Of a stretch of 8,127 nucleotides of DNA, positions 1-5,269 are shown one piece after another (position 1 is the stretch's first letter; every line of letters begins with the position of its first letter). The notes below the pieces were generated by a model, which saw only the letters and a list, made by a program, of their open reading frames with translations, did not search any database and was not told the origin of the DNA. Both the position numbers and the translations under genes were made by a program. Source of the DNA: a bacterium (GTDB taxonomy: Bacteria; UBP13; UBA5359); NCBI GenBank assembly GCA_028699365.1, contig JAQVUQ010000110.1:1-8127 (forward strand). Direction: 5' to 3'.

Positions 1-902
1 TTTTGAACTCGGTTAAGACCTTCGGCAATGTCATCTGCTTCAGGGACCTCAAGCAGGCAACAGACGACGCCATCGCTCTCTTTGGCGACAGGGAGGCAGG
101 CGGCATCATTCTGTTGAAAACGTATGATGAATACTACCGCGGCTATGAGGAAAACGAAAAGCATAAGCCGGGGTATGCAGAGCTGATTGCAGAGCTGCAA
201 GCACGCTATCCTTTGGGTACGGCGATTATGGGAGAAGAGGCACAAAGGGATTATATTCGGCTTTTCGGCGCAATTCTGCGGCTTAAAAATATCCTCACCG
301 CCTTCGATGATTTTGCCGGCAATGAAATTATTTCCCAACTGGATTTTCAGGATTACCAGAGTATCTACATCGATCTCTACCAGGAGTTAACCAAAGGGAA
401 TGATGCCGACAAGGAATATATAAACGATGATATCGTCTTTGAAATTGAGCTTATCAGGCAGATAGAAGTAAATATCGATTATATCCTTATGCTGGTGGCG
501 AAGTATCACGATTCCAACTGTACCGACAAGAGTATTCTTGCGGCAATTGACAAAGCCGTCAGCTCCAGCATTGAACTTCGCAGCAAGAAGGAGCTGATCC
601 ATGACTTTATCGAGAGAGTCAATACCTCTGCCGGAGTGGAGGAGGGCTGGCACGCTTTTGTTCTCCAACAACTGGAGAACGATTTGTCGTCAATTATTGA
701 AGAAGAGAAGCTCAAACCGAAGGAAACGCGAAAGTTCCTGGCTGGTTCGTTTCGGGATGGCGCAATAAAGATAACCGGCACGGACATTGACAGGATTTTG
801 CCGCCCGTTTCCCGGTTTGCCGGCAGCGGCCGGGCAGCAAAAAAAGAGAATGTCATAGATAAACTTGCGGCGTTTTTTGAGAAGTATTTGGGACTAGTGT
901 AA
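1..902 (+). CDS. hsdR: Type I restriction endonuclease subunit R (HsdR), C-terminal part, 5'-truncated by window edge
   Basis: About 299 C-terminal residues are visible, ending at a TAA at 900-902. The reading frame is already open at the window edge. The opening residues NSVKTFGNVICFRDL match the segment that follows helicase motif VI (the RTNR region) in HsdR proteins, so the TTG at position 3 is an internal leucine and not a start. The nuclease and most of the motor domain lie upstream, outside the window. What remains is the largely helical C-terminal region that in this family contacts the methylase core (HsdM/HsdS). The protein ends in a lysine-rich tail (AAKKENVIDKLAAFFEKYLG). Intact HsdR is usually around 1000 residues, so roughly 70% is missing here. 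hsdM and hsdS are expected upstream, because nothing downstream resembles them. Codons look more AT-rich than in dapF–hflX, which suits a horizontally acquired restriction locus; that is inference. Confidence 0.9.
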   Translation, partial: LNSVKTFGNVICFRDLKQATDDAIALFGDREAGGIILLKTYDEYYRGYEENEKHKPGYAELIAELQARYPLGTAIMGEEAQRDYIRLFGAILRLKNILTAFDDFAGNEIISQLDFQDYQSIYIDLYQELTKGNDADKEYINDDIVFEIELIRQIEVNIDYILMLVAKYHDSNCTDKSILAAIDKAVSSSIELRSKKELIHDFIERVNTSAGVEEGWHAFVLQQLENDLSSIIEEEKLKPKETRKFLAGSFRDGAIKITGTDIDRILPPVSRFAGSGRAAKKENVIDKLAAFFEKYLGLV

Positions 903-913
903 CTATACGACAA

Positions 914-967
914 AAGAGAAACCAGCCACACCCGAGCTGATGCGCTTGAACGTGACTGGTTTCTCTT
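914..967. terminator. Symmetric hairpin between convergent genes, possible bidirectional terminator
   Basis: A perfect 12-bp inverted repeat, AAGAGAAACCAG at 914-925 and its complement at 956-967, encloses 30 bases. After one mismatch the stem extends by three more pairs (927-929 with 952-954). It begins 11 bases after the hsdR stop and lies between two genes that point at each other. On the minus strand the stem is followed by a short T run (CTCTTTTG); on the plus strand the T tract is poor. A second, weaker stem follows (CTGCTT at 973-978 with AAGCAG at 993-998). The arrangement suits a shared terminator for hsdR and the small minus-strand gene, but the long loop and weak T tract leave doubt. 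Confidence 0.45.
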
Positions 968-1041
968 ATGTCCTGCTTGAAGCTGTTCACAAAAGCAGTT
1001 CTCTCAAATTTCTGTGTGATTACTCCTAACGCCGGCTCCTT

Positions 1042-1200
1042 TCATTCAGCAGCCGGTCTGGGTCCACTGAACAGGCCGATCAGGAAAAGCACGGCCGCAG
1101 CCAGCAGCAGTAGATAGATCAGGGAGCCTCCCACTCTGAAAAGGAGCCCCAGGAGCCAGAAGAGCAGCAGCAGAACAACCAGCGTCCATATTATCCGCAT
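1042..1200 (-). CDS. Small hydrophobic membrane protein, DUF5670 / lmo0937-like
   Basis: This 52-residue ORF is short and easily missed. It begins MRIIWTLVVLLLLFWLLGLL and ends GLFSGPRPAAE. It has an ATG start with a strong Shine-Dalgarno (GGGAGGGGG, about 4 bases upstream) and a TGA stop. Two hydrophobic helices (about residues 3-21 and 26-44) are separated by a short FRVGGS turn, leaving a brief polar tail. Length, the W..LGLL pattern, the Gly-Gly turn and the second helix match the lmo0937/DUF5670 family of roughly 50-residue bacterial membrane proteins, whose function is unknown. It stands alone: hsdR converges on it from one side and the dapF spacer diverges from it on the other. The family assignment comes from recalled pattern similarity; that it is a translated membrane peptide is the safer statement. 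Confidence 0.75.
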   Translation of the reverse strand: MRIIWTLVVLLLLFWLLGLLFRVGGSLIYLLLLAAAVLFLIGLFSGPRPAAE

Positions 1201-1257
1201 ATTACCCCCTCCCTTCGCATTATTAATACCCTTGAGGCTGTATTTTAAACAGGACGG

Positions 1258-1292
1258 GTTCCATGTTCCGAGTTCACCGTTTAACGTTCTTA
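1258..1292. repeat. Degenerate GTTC-led heptamer array, five units
   Basis: Five consecutive 7-base units each begin GTT: GTTCCAT, GTTCCGA, GTTCACC, GTTTAAC and GTTCTTA. Only the first three or four bases are conserved, but the 7-base phase is exact. The array lies in the spacer upstream of dapF and forms the left arm of a large imperfect inverted repeat. Confidence 0.6.
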
Positions 1293-1355
1293 AATGAAAA
1301 ACTTAAGCACTCGGCCCGAAAACCTTGAACTTCTGAACGTCGAACCGTAAACTCG
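1269..1355. repeat. Imperfect inverted repeat built from facing heptamer arrays
   Basis: Bases 1269-1289 are complementary to 1335-1355 at 17 of 21 positions, plus one G·T pair. Inside lies a further 5-bp stem (CTTAA at 1289-1293 with TTAAG at 1303-1307). The left arm is the GTTC array and the right arm is the GAAC array, the same motif on opposite strands. An RNA or cruciform hairpin is possible. There is no T tract, so it is not an obvious terminator. Confidence 0.5.
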
Positions 1356-1381
1356 TCCTCTTTGAACCTTGAACTTACGAC
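1327..1381. repeat. Degenerate GAAC array, mostly 7-base spacing
   Basis: GAAC occurs at 1327, 1335, 1342, 1364 and 1371, with the variants AAAC at 1349 and CGAC at 1378. Steps are 7 bases, with 8 or 15 (7+8) where a base has been gained. CCTTGAACTT appears twice (1323-1332 and 1367-1376). On the minus strand the unit reads GTTC, like the neighbouring array at 1258-1292. Confidence 0.55.
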
Positions 1382-1398
1382 CACTTCTACGTTAAAAT
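1369..1398 (+). promoter_or_regulatory. Candidate sigma-70-type promoter for the dapF cluster
   Basis: TTGAAC (1369-1374) and TAAAAT (1393-1398) are separated by 18 bases and match the -35 and -10 consensus at 4/6 and 5/6. Transcription would start near 1405, about 29 bases before the dapF ATG. The -35 element lies inside the last GAAC repeat unit. No lysine riboswitch-like leader fits in such a short distance. Confidence 0.4.
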
Positions 1399-1433
1399 AA
1401 GATGTTGTAATATTTATGGGACTGGTAAGATAA

Positions 1434-2279
1434 ATGGAGTTTACCAAGATGCACGGCGCCGGCAATGATTTCATCGTTGTTGATGCCTTGAAAGACAACA
1501 ATACGGAACGACTTCTTGCATTACCCGATGTCGTCATGAGGTTGTGTGACCGTCATTTCGGCATCGGTGCCGACGGTTTGATTCTGATATTGCCGTCGGA
1601 GATCGGCGATTTGAAAATGCGGATCCTCAATCCCGACGGCAGTGAAGCCGAGATGTGCGGCAACGGTATCAGGTGCTTTGCCAAATATGCCTTTGAGCAC
1701 GGCCTGGTCGGGAAATCTTCCCTGCGTGTGGAGACTTTGGCAGGGGTTATCTGCCCGGAATTGCGCCTGCAGGAGGGCAGGGTCGTATCCGTATCCGTCG
1801 ATATGGGCAAACCCAGACTGACCAGAGCTGAAATACCCATGACCGGTCCCGGTGAAGATCGAGCCGTCGCCTTCGATCTGTCCGCACAGGGCAGCACATT
1901 CAAAGCGACCGCGGTTTCCATGGGCAATCCCCATTGCGTCATCTTTACGGACGATCCGGAAGGGATTCAACTGGAGAGCATCGGCCCTGCCATCGAAAAC
2001 CATCCCTTCTTCCCCAGAAAGACCAATGTCGAGTTCGTTCAGGTTCTTGCACCGGACAGATTGAAGATGCTGGTGTGGGAGAGGGGGGCCGGCAGAACAA
2101 TGGCCTGCGGAACGGGCGCCTGTGCCGCTCTGGTGGCTGCCGTTCTCAACGGTTTGGCTGAACGCACGGCCAGGGTGCTTCTTCCCGGCGGGGAGTTGGA
2201 GATCAACTGGCGAAGCGACGACCGGTTGATCATGACGGGCCCGGCCGAAGAGGTGTTCACTGGTAGTCTGAAAGCTTAG
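1434..2279 (+). CDS. dapF: Diaminopimelate epimerase DapF
   Basis: This cytoplasmic enzyme converts LL-diaminopimelate to meso-diaminopimelate, the last step before lysine and a precursor of peptidoglycan in organisms that make it. The protein has 281 residues, the usual size. It shows the two-fold pseudo-symmetric epimerase plan. The N-terminal signature is KMHGAGNDF (5-13). The first catalytic cysteine is C75 in MCGNGIRCF, and the second is C225 in GAGRTMACGTGAC. MGNPHCV (163-169) and the NVEFVQV segment are also conserved, so no key residue is missing. The ATG start gives the expected MEFTKMHG terminus. The ribosome site is weak (GGTAAG, about 7 bases upstream). The next gene, dapL, makes its substrate, which supports the assignment. 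The 124-base gap to dapL is full of repeats and lacks a clear terminator, so co-transcription is plausible. Confidence 0.98.
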   Translation: MEFTKMHGAGNDFIVVDALKDNNTERLLALPDVVMRLCDRHFGIGADGLILILPSEIGDLKMRILNPDGSEAEMCGNGIRCFAKYAFEHGLVGKSSLRVETLAGVICPELRLQEGRVVSVSVDMGKPRLTRAEIPMTGPGEDRAVAFDLSAQGSTFKATAVSMGNPHCVIFTDDPEGIQLESIGPAIENHPFFPRKTNVEFVQVLAPDRLKMLVWERGAGRTMACGTGACAALVAAVLNGLAERTARVLLPGGELEINWRSDDRLIMTGPAEEVFTGSLKA

Positions 2280-2311
2280 CAGTGAACCTGTAACTGCGCC
2301 CGCAGGGCGCT

Positions 2312-2332
2312 CAGGAGCCAGGAGCCAGGAGT
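2312..2332. repeat. CAGGAGC heptamer array, three units
   Basis: Three adjacent heptamers, CAGGAGC, CAGGAGC and CAGGAGT, start two bases after the first GCGCCC hairpin (2296-2310). The sequence looks Shine-Dalgarno-like, but no start codon follows at a useful distance. Confidence 0.75.
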
Positions 2333-2348
2333 TTGGGCAGGTTATTAC

Positions 2349-2369
2349 CAACAACCAACAACTAACAAC
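2349..2369. repeat. CAACAAC heptamer array, three units
   Basis: Three adjacent heptamers, CAACAAC, CAACAAC and TAACAAC, run directly into the second GCGCCC hairpin. The preceding seven bases (TTATTAC) look like a decayed fourth unit. Confidence 0.75.
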
Positions 2370-2403
2370 TGCGCCCGCAGGGCGTTAACTAGAGGAGGTT
2401 CTA

Positions 2404-3561
2404 ATGGAGAGAGCAGAACGTATAAAGAAAGTGCCGCCGTACCTGTTTGCGGAGATAGACAAGAAAGTAGCTCAGGCCAAGGCGGCCGGTAAAGACGTCA
2501 TCAGCCTGGGAATAGGCGATCCCGATCTGCCTACACCGGGATACATAATCGATGAGTTGATAAAAGAGGCTAAGAACCCGGTCAATCATCAATACCCGTC
2601 ATACGAGGGCCTGCCTGCCTTCAGAAGCGCTGTGGCGGAATGGTGCCGCAATCGTTTCGGCATAGCGCTGGATTCTTCCAGCGAAGTTCTGACGCTGATA
2701 GGTTCCAAGGAAGGCATAGCCCATCTGCCGCTGGCTTTTGTCAACCCGGGTGATATAGTCCTGATACCGGATCCCGGTTATCCCGTGTACAAGGTGGCCA
2801 CACTCTTTGCCGGGGGAGAACCGTATCCCTTCAAGCTTCTGCCGGAAAAAGGCTTTCTGCCGGATTTTTCAGCCATTCCCTCTGATATAGCCAGGCGCGC
2901 CAGGATGATCTTTTTGAATTATCCCAACAATCCCACGGCTGCCGTTGCCGATGTCTCTTTCTTTGAAGAGGCCGTGGCCTTTGCCAAAAGCTACGATATC
3001 ATCGTGGTGCATGACAACGCTTATTCGGAAGTGGCTTATGACGGCTACCGCCCGGCAAGTTTCTTGCAGGCAGAGGGAGCCATGGATGTAGGCGTGGAGT
3101 TCAACTCGCTCTCCAAGCCTTTCAACATGACCGGCTGGCGCATCGGCTTTGCCTACGGCAATAAGGATATCATCGCCGGACTGTCCATTATAAAGACGAA
3201 CGTGGATTCCGGGGTCTTTCAGGCCGTACAGTATGCCGGCATCAAAGCGTTGCAGGAGAACAAGGGTACCGATGAGTTGAACGCCGTCTACACGCGCAGG
3301 CGCGATATGGTGGTGGAGACTTTCAATGATATGGGCTGGAAGCTGGACAAGCCGAAAGCCACCTTCTATATCTGGGCGCCGGTGCCGGACGGGTATGCCT
3401 CATCCGTCGAATTTGCCGCTGCCATGCTGGAGAAGGCCAGTGTCGTCATAACTCCGGGAATAGGCTATGGGGAAACCGGCAACGGTTACTTCAGAATATC
3501 CATCACCCTGGGAGACCAGCGCCTTAAGGAAGCCATGGATCGGATTAAAAAGAATCTCTAA
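2404..3561 (+). CDS. dapL: LL-diaminopimelate aminotransferase DapL
   Basis: This PLP enzyme transfers an amino group from glutamate to tetrahydrodipicolinate, giving LL-diaminopimelate in one step and bypassing the succinylase and acetylase routes. The 385 residues match a fold-type I, class I/II aminotransferase. GIGDPDLPTP (36-45) binds substrate and GSKEGI (100-105) is the phosphate-loop region. PNNP (174-177) and D204/Y207 (VVHDNAYSE) contact the cofactor. K238 in SLSKPFNMTGWRIGF is the Schiff-base lysine, and R374 in GYFRIS binds the carboxylate. The start has an ideal AGGAGG 5 bases upstream. The pattern is of the shorter bacterial DapL type (about 385-390 residues). The fold alone would also fit a general aspartate aminotransferase. 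The IGDPDLPTP signature and the dapF neighbour make DapL by far the best call. The 3' end carries a 19-bp tandem duplication. Confidence 0.95.
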   Translation: MERAERIKKVPPYLFAEIDKKVAQAKAAGKDVISLGIGDPDLPTPGYIIDELIKEAKNPVNHQYPSYEGLPAFRSAVAEWCRNRFGIALDSSSEVLTLIGSKEGIAHLPLAFVNPGDIVLIPDPGYPVYKVATLFAGGEPYPFKLLPEKGFLPDFSAIPSDIARRARMIFLNYPNNPTAAVADVSFFEEAVAFAKSYDIIVVHDNAYSEVAYDGYRPASFLQAEGAMDVGVEFNSLSKPFNMTGWRIGFAYGNKDIIAGLSIIKTNVDSGVFQAVQYAGIKALQENKGTDELNAVYTRRRDMVVETFNDMGWKLDKPKATFYIWAPVPDGYASSVEFAAAMLEKASVVITPGIGYGETGNGYFRISITLGDQRLKEAMDRIKKNL

Positions 3562-3580
3562 GATTAAAAAGAACCTCTAA
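3543..3580 (+). repeat. 19-bp tandem duplication across the dapL stop codon
   Basis: GATTAAAAAGAATCTCTAA (3543-3561) is followed directly by a second copy with a single T-to-C change (3562-3580). Copy one encodes the last DapL residues (IKKNL) and the TAA stop. Copy two is non-coding, and its final TAA runs into GGAG to form the hflX ribosome site. Without the duplication the dapL stop itself would overlap that site. Confidence 0.9.
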
Positions 3581-3592
3581 GGAGCGTGAAAA

Positions 3593-4888
3593 TTGTCTTT
3601 AACGCATGAGACGTCCGGCCCCCTCCTGGAGACAGCCGTTATAGCGGCGATATACTTATCCTCCATCGATGAGGCGGAGATAGATGAGGATATGGCCGAG
3701 CTGAACCGGTTGGCCGATACGGCCGGTGCGCGCGTAATCGCTAGAGTGACGCAACGGCGCCAGGATCCGGATCCGTCCTATTTCCTGGGCAAGGGCAAGC
3801 TGGAGGAACTGAAAGAGATCGTCATCTCTGATAATGCCGATCTGGTGATAATCAACAATCAGTTGACACCGCTCCAGCAGCGCAACATGGAAGCCGCATT
3901 GGAAGTCAAAGTAGTGGACAGAACGGCTCTGATTCTGGATATTTTTGCACAACGGGCCAGGACCAGAGAAGGGCAGTTGCAGGTTGAACTGGCTCAATTG
4001 AATTACCTTCTGCCCCGATTGATCGGCAAGGGAATAGAGATGTCCCGGCTGGGAGGCGGTATTGGCACCAGAGGAGGCCCCGGCGAGACCAAGCTGGAAA
4101 CGGACAGGCGGCGTATACGGCGCCAGATCGCCCGGCTGGAGGATGAACTTGAGAAGGTGAGAAAGCAGCGCCTGCTGCAATCTCAGCCGCGACACGATGT
4201 GCCGGTGATGGTGGCGGCACTGGTGGGTTACACCAACGCAGGCAAATCGACGCTCTTCAATACACTCACGGGTGCCGACGTTCTGGTAGAGAACAGGCTG
4301 TTCGCTACATTGGATCCCACGCTGCGGCGTCTCAGATTGCCCAACGGACAGACCATAGTGCTGAGCGATACTGTGGGTTTTATCCGCAACCTGCCCCACA
4401 GCGTGGTGGCTGCGTTCAGGGCCACCCTGGAAGAGGTGGTGGAGGCGGATATAATTATCCACGTAGTGGATTCCGCCAATCCTCTGTCTCACCGGCAGAG
4501 CGATGCCGTATACGAGGTCTTGGAGGAACTGGGCGTAGCCGACAAGCCCATCATAACCGTGCTCAACAAGGTGGACCTGGCGGAGGATCCTGAGAGCGTT
4601 CAACATCTGGCAGATACGGCGGAGCGTACGGTTGCCGTTTCCGCCCTCAACGGAACGGGATTGGAAGATCTGCTGGATGAGATGATCGAGCTTATGAACG
4701 AGCGCCTGACGGTTATAGAGGTGACTCTGCCGTATAACAGGCTGGATATACTCTCGCTCCTCTACGATACCGGACAGGTGCTGGAGCGTCGCTACGACCC
4801 TGAAGGCATATACGTACGGGCCGAAGTGGACAGGGTTGTGGCCGAGAGAATCAGGGAGTTTGTCAGGGCCAGAGCAGATCTGTCATGA
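3593..4888 (+). CDS. hflX: GTPase HflX
   Basis: HflX is a ribosome-associated GTPase of the TRAFAC/OBG-HflX group that binds the 50S subunit and splits stalled 70S ribosomes under stress. The protein has 431 residues. An N-terminal HflX domain (about 10-150) carries YFLGKGK (63-69) and the glycine-rich SRLGGGIGTRGGPGE segment (151-165). A basic helical linker (166-200) follows. The G domain has the P-loop GYTNAGKS (212-219), the G2 region FATLDPT (237-243), DTVGF (259-263), NKVD (325-328) and SAL (350-352). A short C-terminal domain completes it. The start is a TTG, chosen because TAAGGAG lies 8 bases upstream and the downstream residues fit the family. It begins 31 bases after dapL and is probably co-transcribed with it. 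No motif is missing, so it should be active. Confidence 0.98.
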   Translation: MSLTHETSGPLLETAVIAAIYLSSIDEAEIDEDMAELNRLADTAGARVIARVTQRRQDPDPSYFLGKGKLEELKEIVISDNADLVIINNQLTPLQQRNMEAALEVKVVDRTALILDIFAQRARTREGQLQVELAQLNYLLPRLIGKGIEMSRLGGGIGTRGGPGETKLETDRRRIRRQIARLEDELEKVRKQRLLQSQPRHDVPVMVAALVGYTNAGKSTLFNTLTGADVLVENRLFATLDPTLRRLRLPNGQTIVLSDTVGFIRNLPHSVVAAFRATLEEVVEADIIIHVVDSANPLSHRQSDAVYEVLEELGVADKPIITVLNKVDLAEDPESVQHLADTAERTVAVSALNGTGLEDLLDEMIELMNERLTVIEVTLPYNRLDILSLLYDTGQVLERRYDPEGIYVRAEVDRVVAERIREFVRARADLS

Positions 4889-4891
4889 AAC

Positions 4892-4926
4892 CAGAAGACG
4901 GAAGTCAGAAGACAGAAGTCAGAAGT
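4892..4926. repeat. CAGAAGT-type heptamer array, five units
   Basis: Five contiguous heptamers fill 35 bases starting three bases after the hflX stop: CAGAAGA, CGGAAGT, CAGAAGA, CAGAAGT and CAGAAGT. A 14-base period is also visible in the first four. About 10 bases downstream a two-unit trace of another heptamer, TTGTTAA/GTGTTAA, occupies 4936-4949. Confidence 0.8.
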
Positions 4927-4955
4927 GCTGGTCCGTTGTTAAGTGTTAACGTGCG

Positions 4956-4995
4956 CTTGCATGTAATGAAAGAAAGGTATACGCTTGAATGCAAG
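4956..4995. repeat. 7-bp inverted repeat in the hflX downstream spacer
   Basis: CTTGCAT at 4956-4962 is the exact complement of ATGCAAG at 4989-4995. The left arm also resembles CGCTTGAATG at 4982-4991 in direct orientation. The loop is 26 bases and no T tract follows. It could be a weak hairpin or chance; no terminator is claimed. Confidence 0.3.
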
Positions 4996-5010
4996 GATGT
5001 TGAGCTTGGA

Positions 5011-5038
5011 ATTCCGCATTCCGAAATCCGCATTCCGC
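5011..5038. repeat. ATTCCGC heptamer array, four units
   Basis: Four contiguous heptamers, ATTCCGC, ATTCCGA, AATCCGC and ATTCCGC, in exact 7-base phase. The array ends 22 bases before the ATG of the small downstream gene, so it would lie in that gene's leader. Confidence 0.75.
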
Positions 5039-5060
5039 ATTTGAGATGAGAGGACGAGGA

Positions 5061-5261
5061 ATGAAAAAAGAGAGAATCGATGCCTATATAATAACCGGGG
5101 TGGTTTCCGTGGCGGCAGGTATACTGATCGCTTCCTATCTCTATTCAAAGCAGCGCAGTCAGGACCCCCTGCGAGTGGCTGAGAAGATCGTCAAAGAATG
5201 CCGTGAGAAGATCGAGGAGATAGAACGGGATCTGGCAACCTTCAAGACTACCGAATCATAG
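5061..5261 (+). CDS. Small membrane-anchored coiled-coil protein, function unknown
   Basis: A 66-residue protein starting MKKERIDAYIITGVV. The ATG at 5061 is preferred over the in-frame ATG at 5046, because AGAGGA sits 6 bases before the former and nothing resembling a ribosome site precedes the latter. A positively charged N-terminus leads into one membrane helix (about residues 8-27, ending SYLYSK). A charged amphipathic helix follows (about 38-60, EKIVKECREKIEEIERDLA) that looks able to form a coiled coil, then a short polar tail. There is no cleavage site, so a membrane anchor with a cytoplasmic helix is likely. I do not recognise a family; a loose resemblance to YtxH-like proteins is not enough for a call. 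It follows hflX by 172 repeat-rich bases and ends 8 bases from the converging recombinase gene. Translation looks credible from its start site and ordered composition. Confidence 0.7.
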   Translation: MKKERIDAYIITGVVSVAAGILIASYLYSKQRSQDPLRVAEKIVKECREKIEEIERDLATFKTTES

Positions 5262-5269
5262 GTCCGACC

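Larger units (their letters stand above)
2292..2384. repeat. Two copies of an 18-bp palindromic repeat flanking heptamer arrays
   Basis: AACTGCGCCCGCAGGGCG occurs identically at 2292-2309 and 2367-2384, 75 bases apart. Each copy folds into a compact hairpin, GCGCCC–GCA–GGGCG(C), with 6 pairs in the first copy and 5 plus a G·T pair in the second. Between them lie two different heptamer arrays. The second copy ends 8 bases before the dapL Shine-Dalgarno. Neither hairpin is followed by T residues, so they look like a dispersed palindromic element and not terminators. Confidence 0.7.

Noticed and set aside
3-5. TTG as a start codon for the first gene
   Set aside because: The residues that follow match the middle of HsdR, directly after helicase motif VI, so the TTG is an internal Leu codon and the gene continues upstream.
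1201-1433. Lysine riboswitch upstream of dapF
   Set aside because: The likely transcript leader is about 29 bases and the spacer consists of short repeats; none of the long conserved lysine aptamer structure is evident.
1274-1537. Minus-strand open frame overlapping the dapF start
   Set aside because: It translates the GAAC repeats and the dapF 5' end in reverse; no ribosome site or family pattern.
1521-2354. Long minus-strand open frame of 277 codons opposite dapF
   Set aside because: It is a shadow of dapF: no family pattern, low-complexity composition, and dapF has all catalytic residues.
3656-4606. Long minus-strand open frame of 316 codons opposite hflX
   Set aside because: It lies wholly within hflX, which has every GTPase motif. 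The predicted peptide is rich in His and Gln without recognisable domains.
4892-4926. CRISPR-like array
   Set aside because: Units are contiguous heptamers without spacers, far shorter than CRISPR repeats, and no cas gene is present.
5046-5060. Upstream ATG as the start of the small membrane protein
   Set aside because: No ribosome site precedes it. The ATG at 5061 has AGAGGA at a proper distance and gives the typical MKKE terminus.
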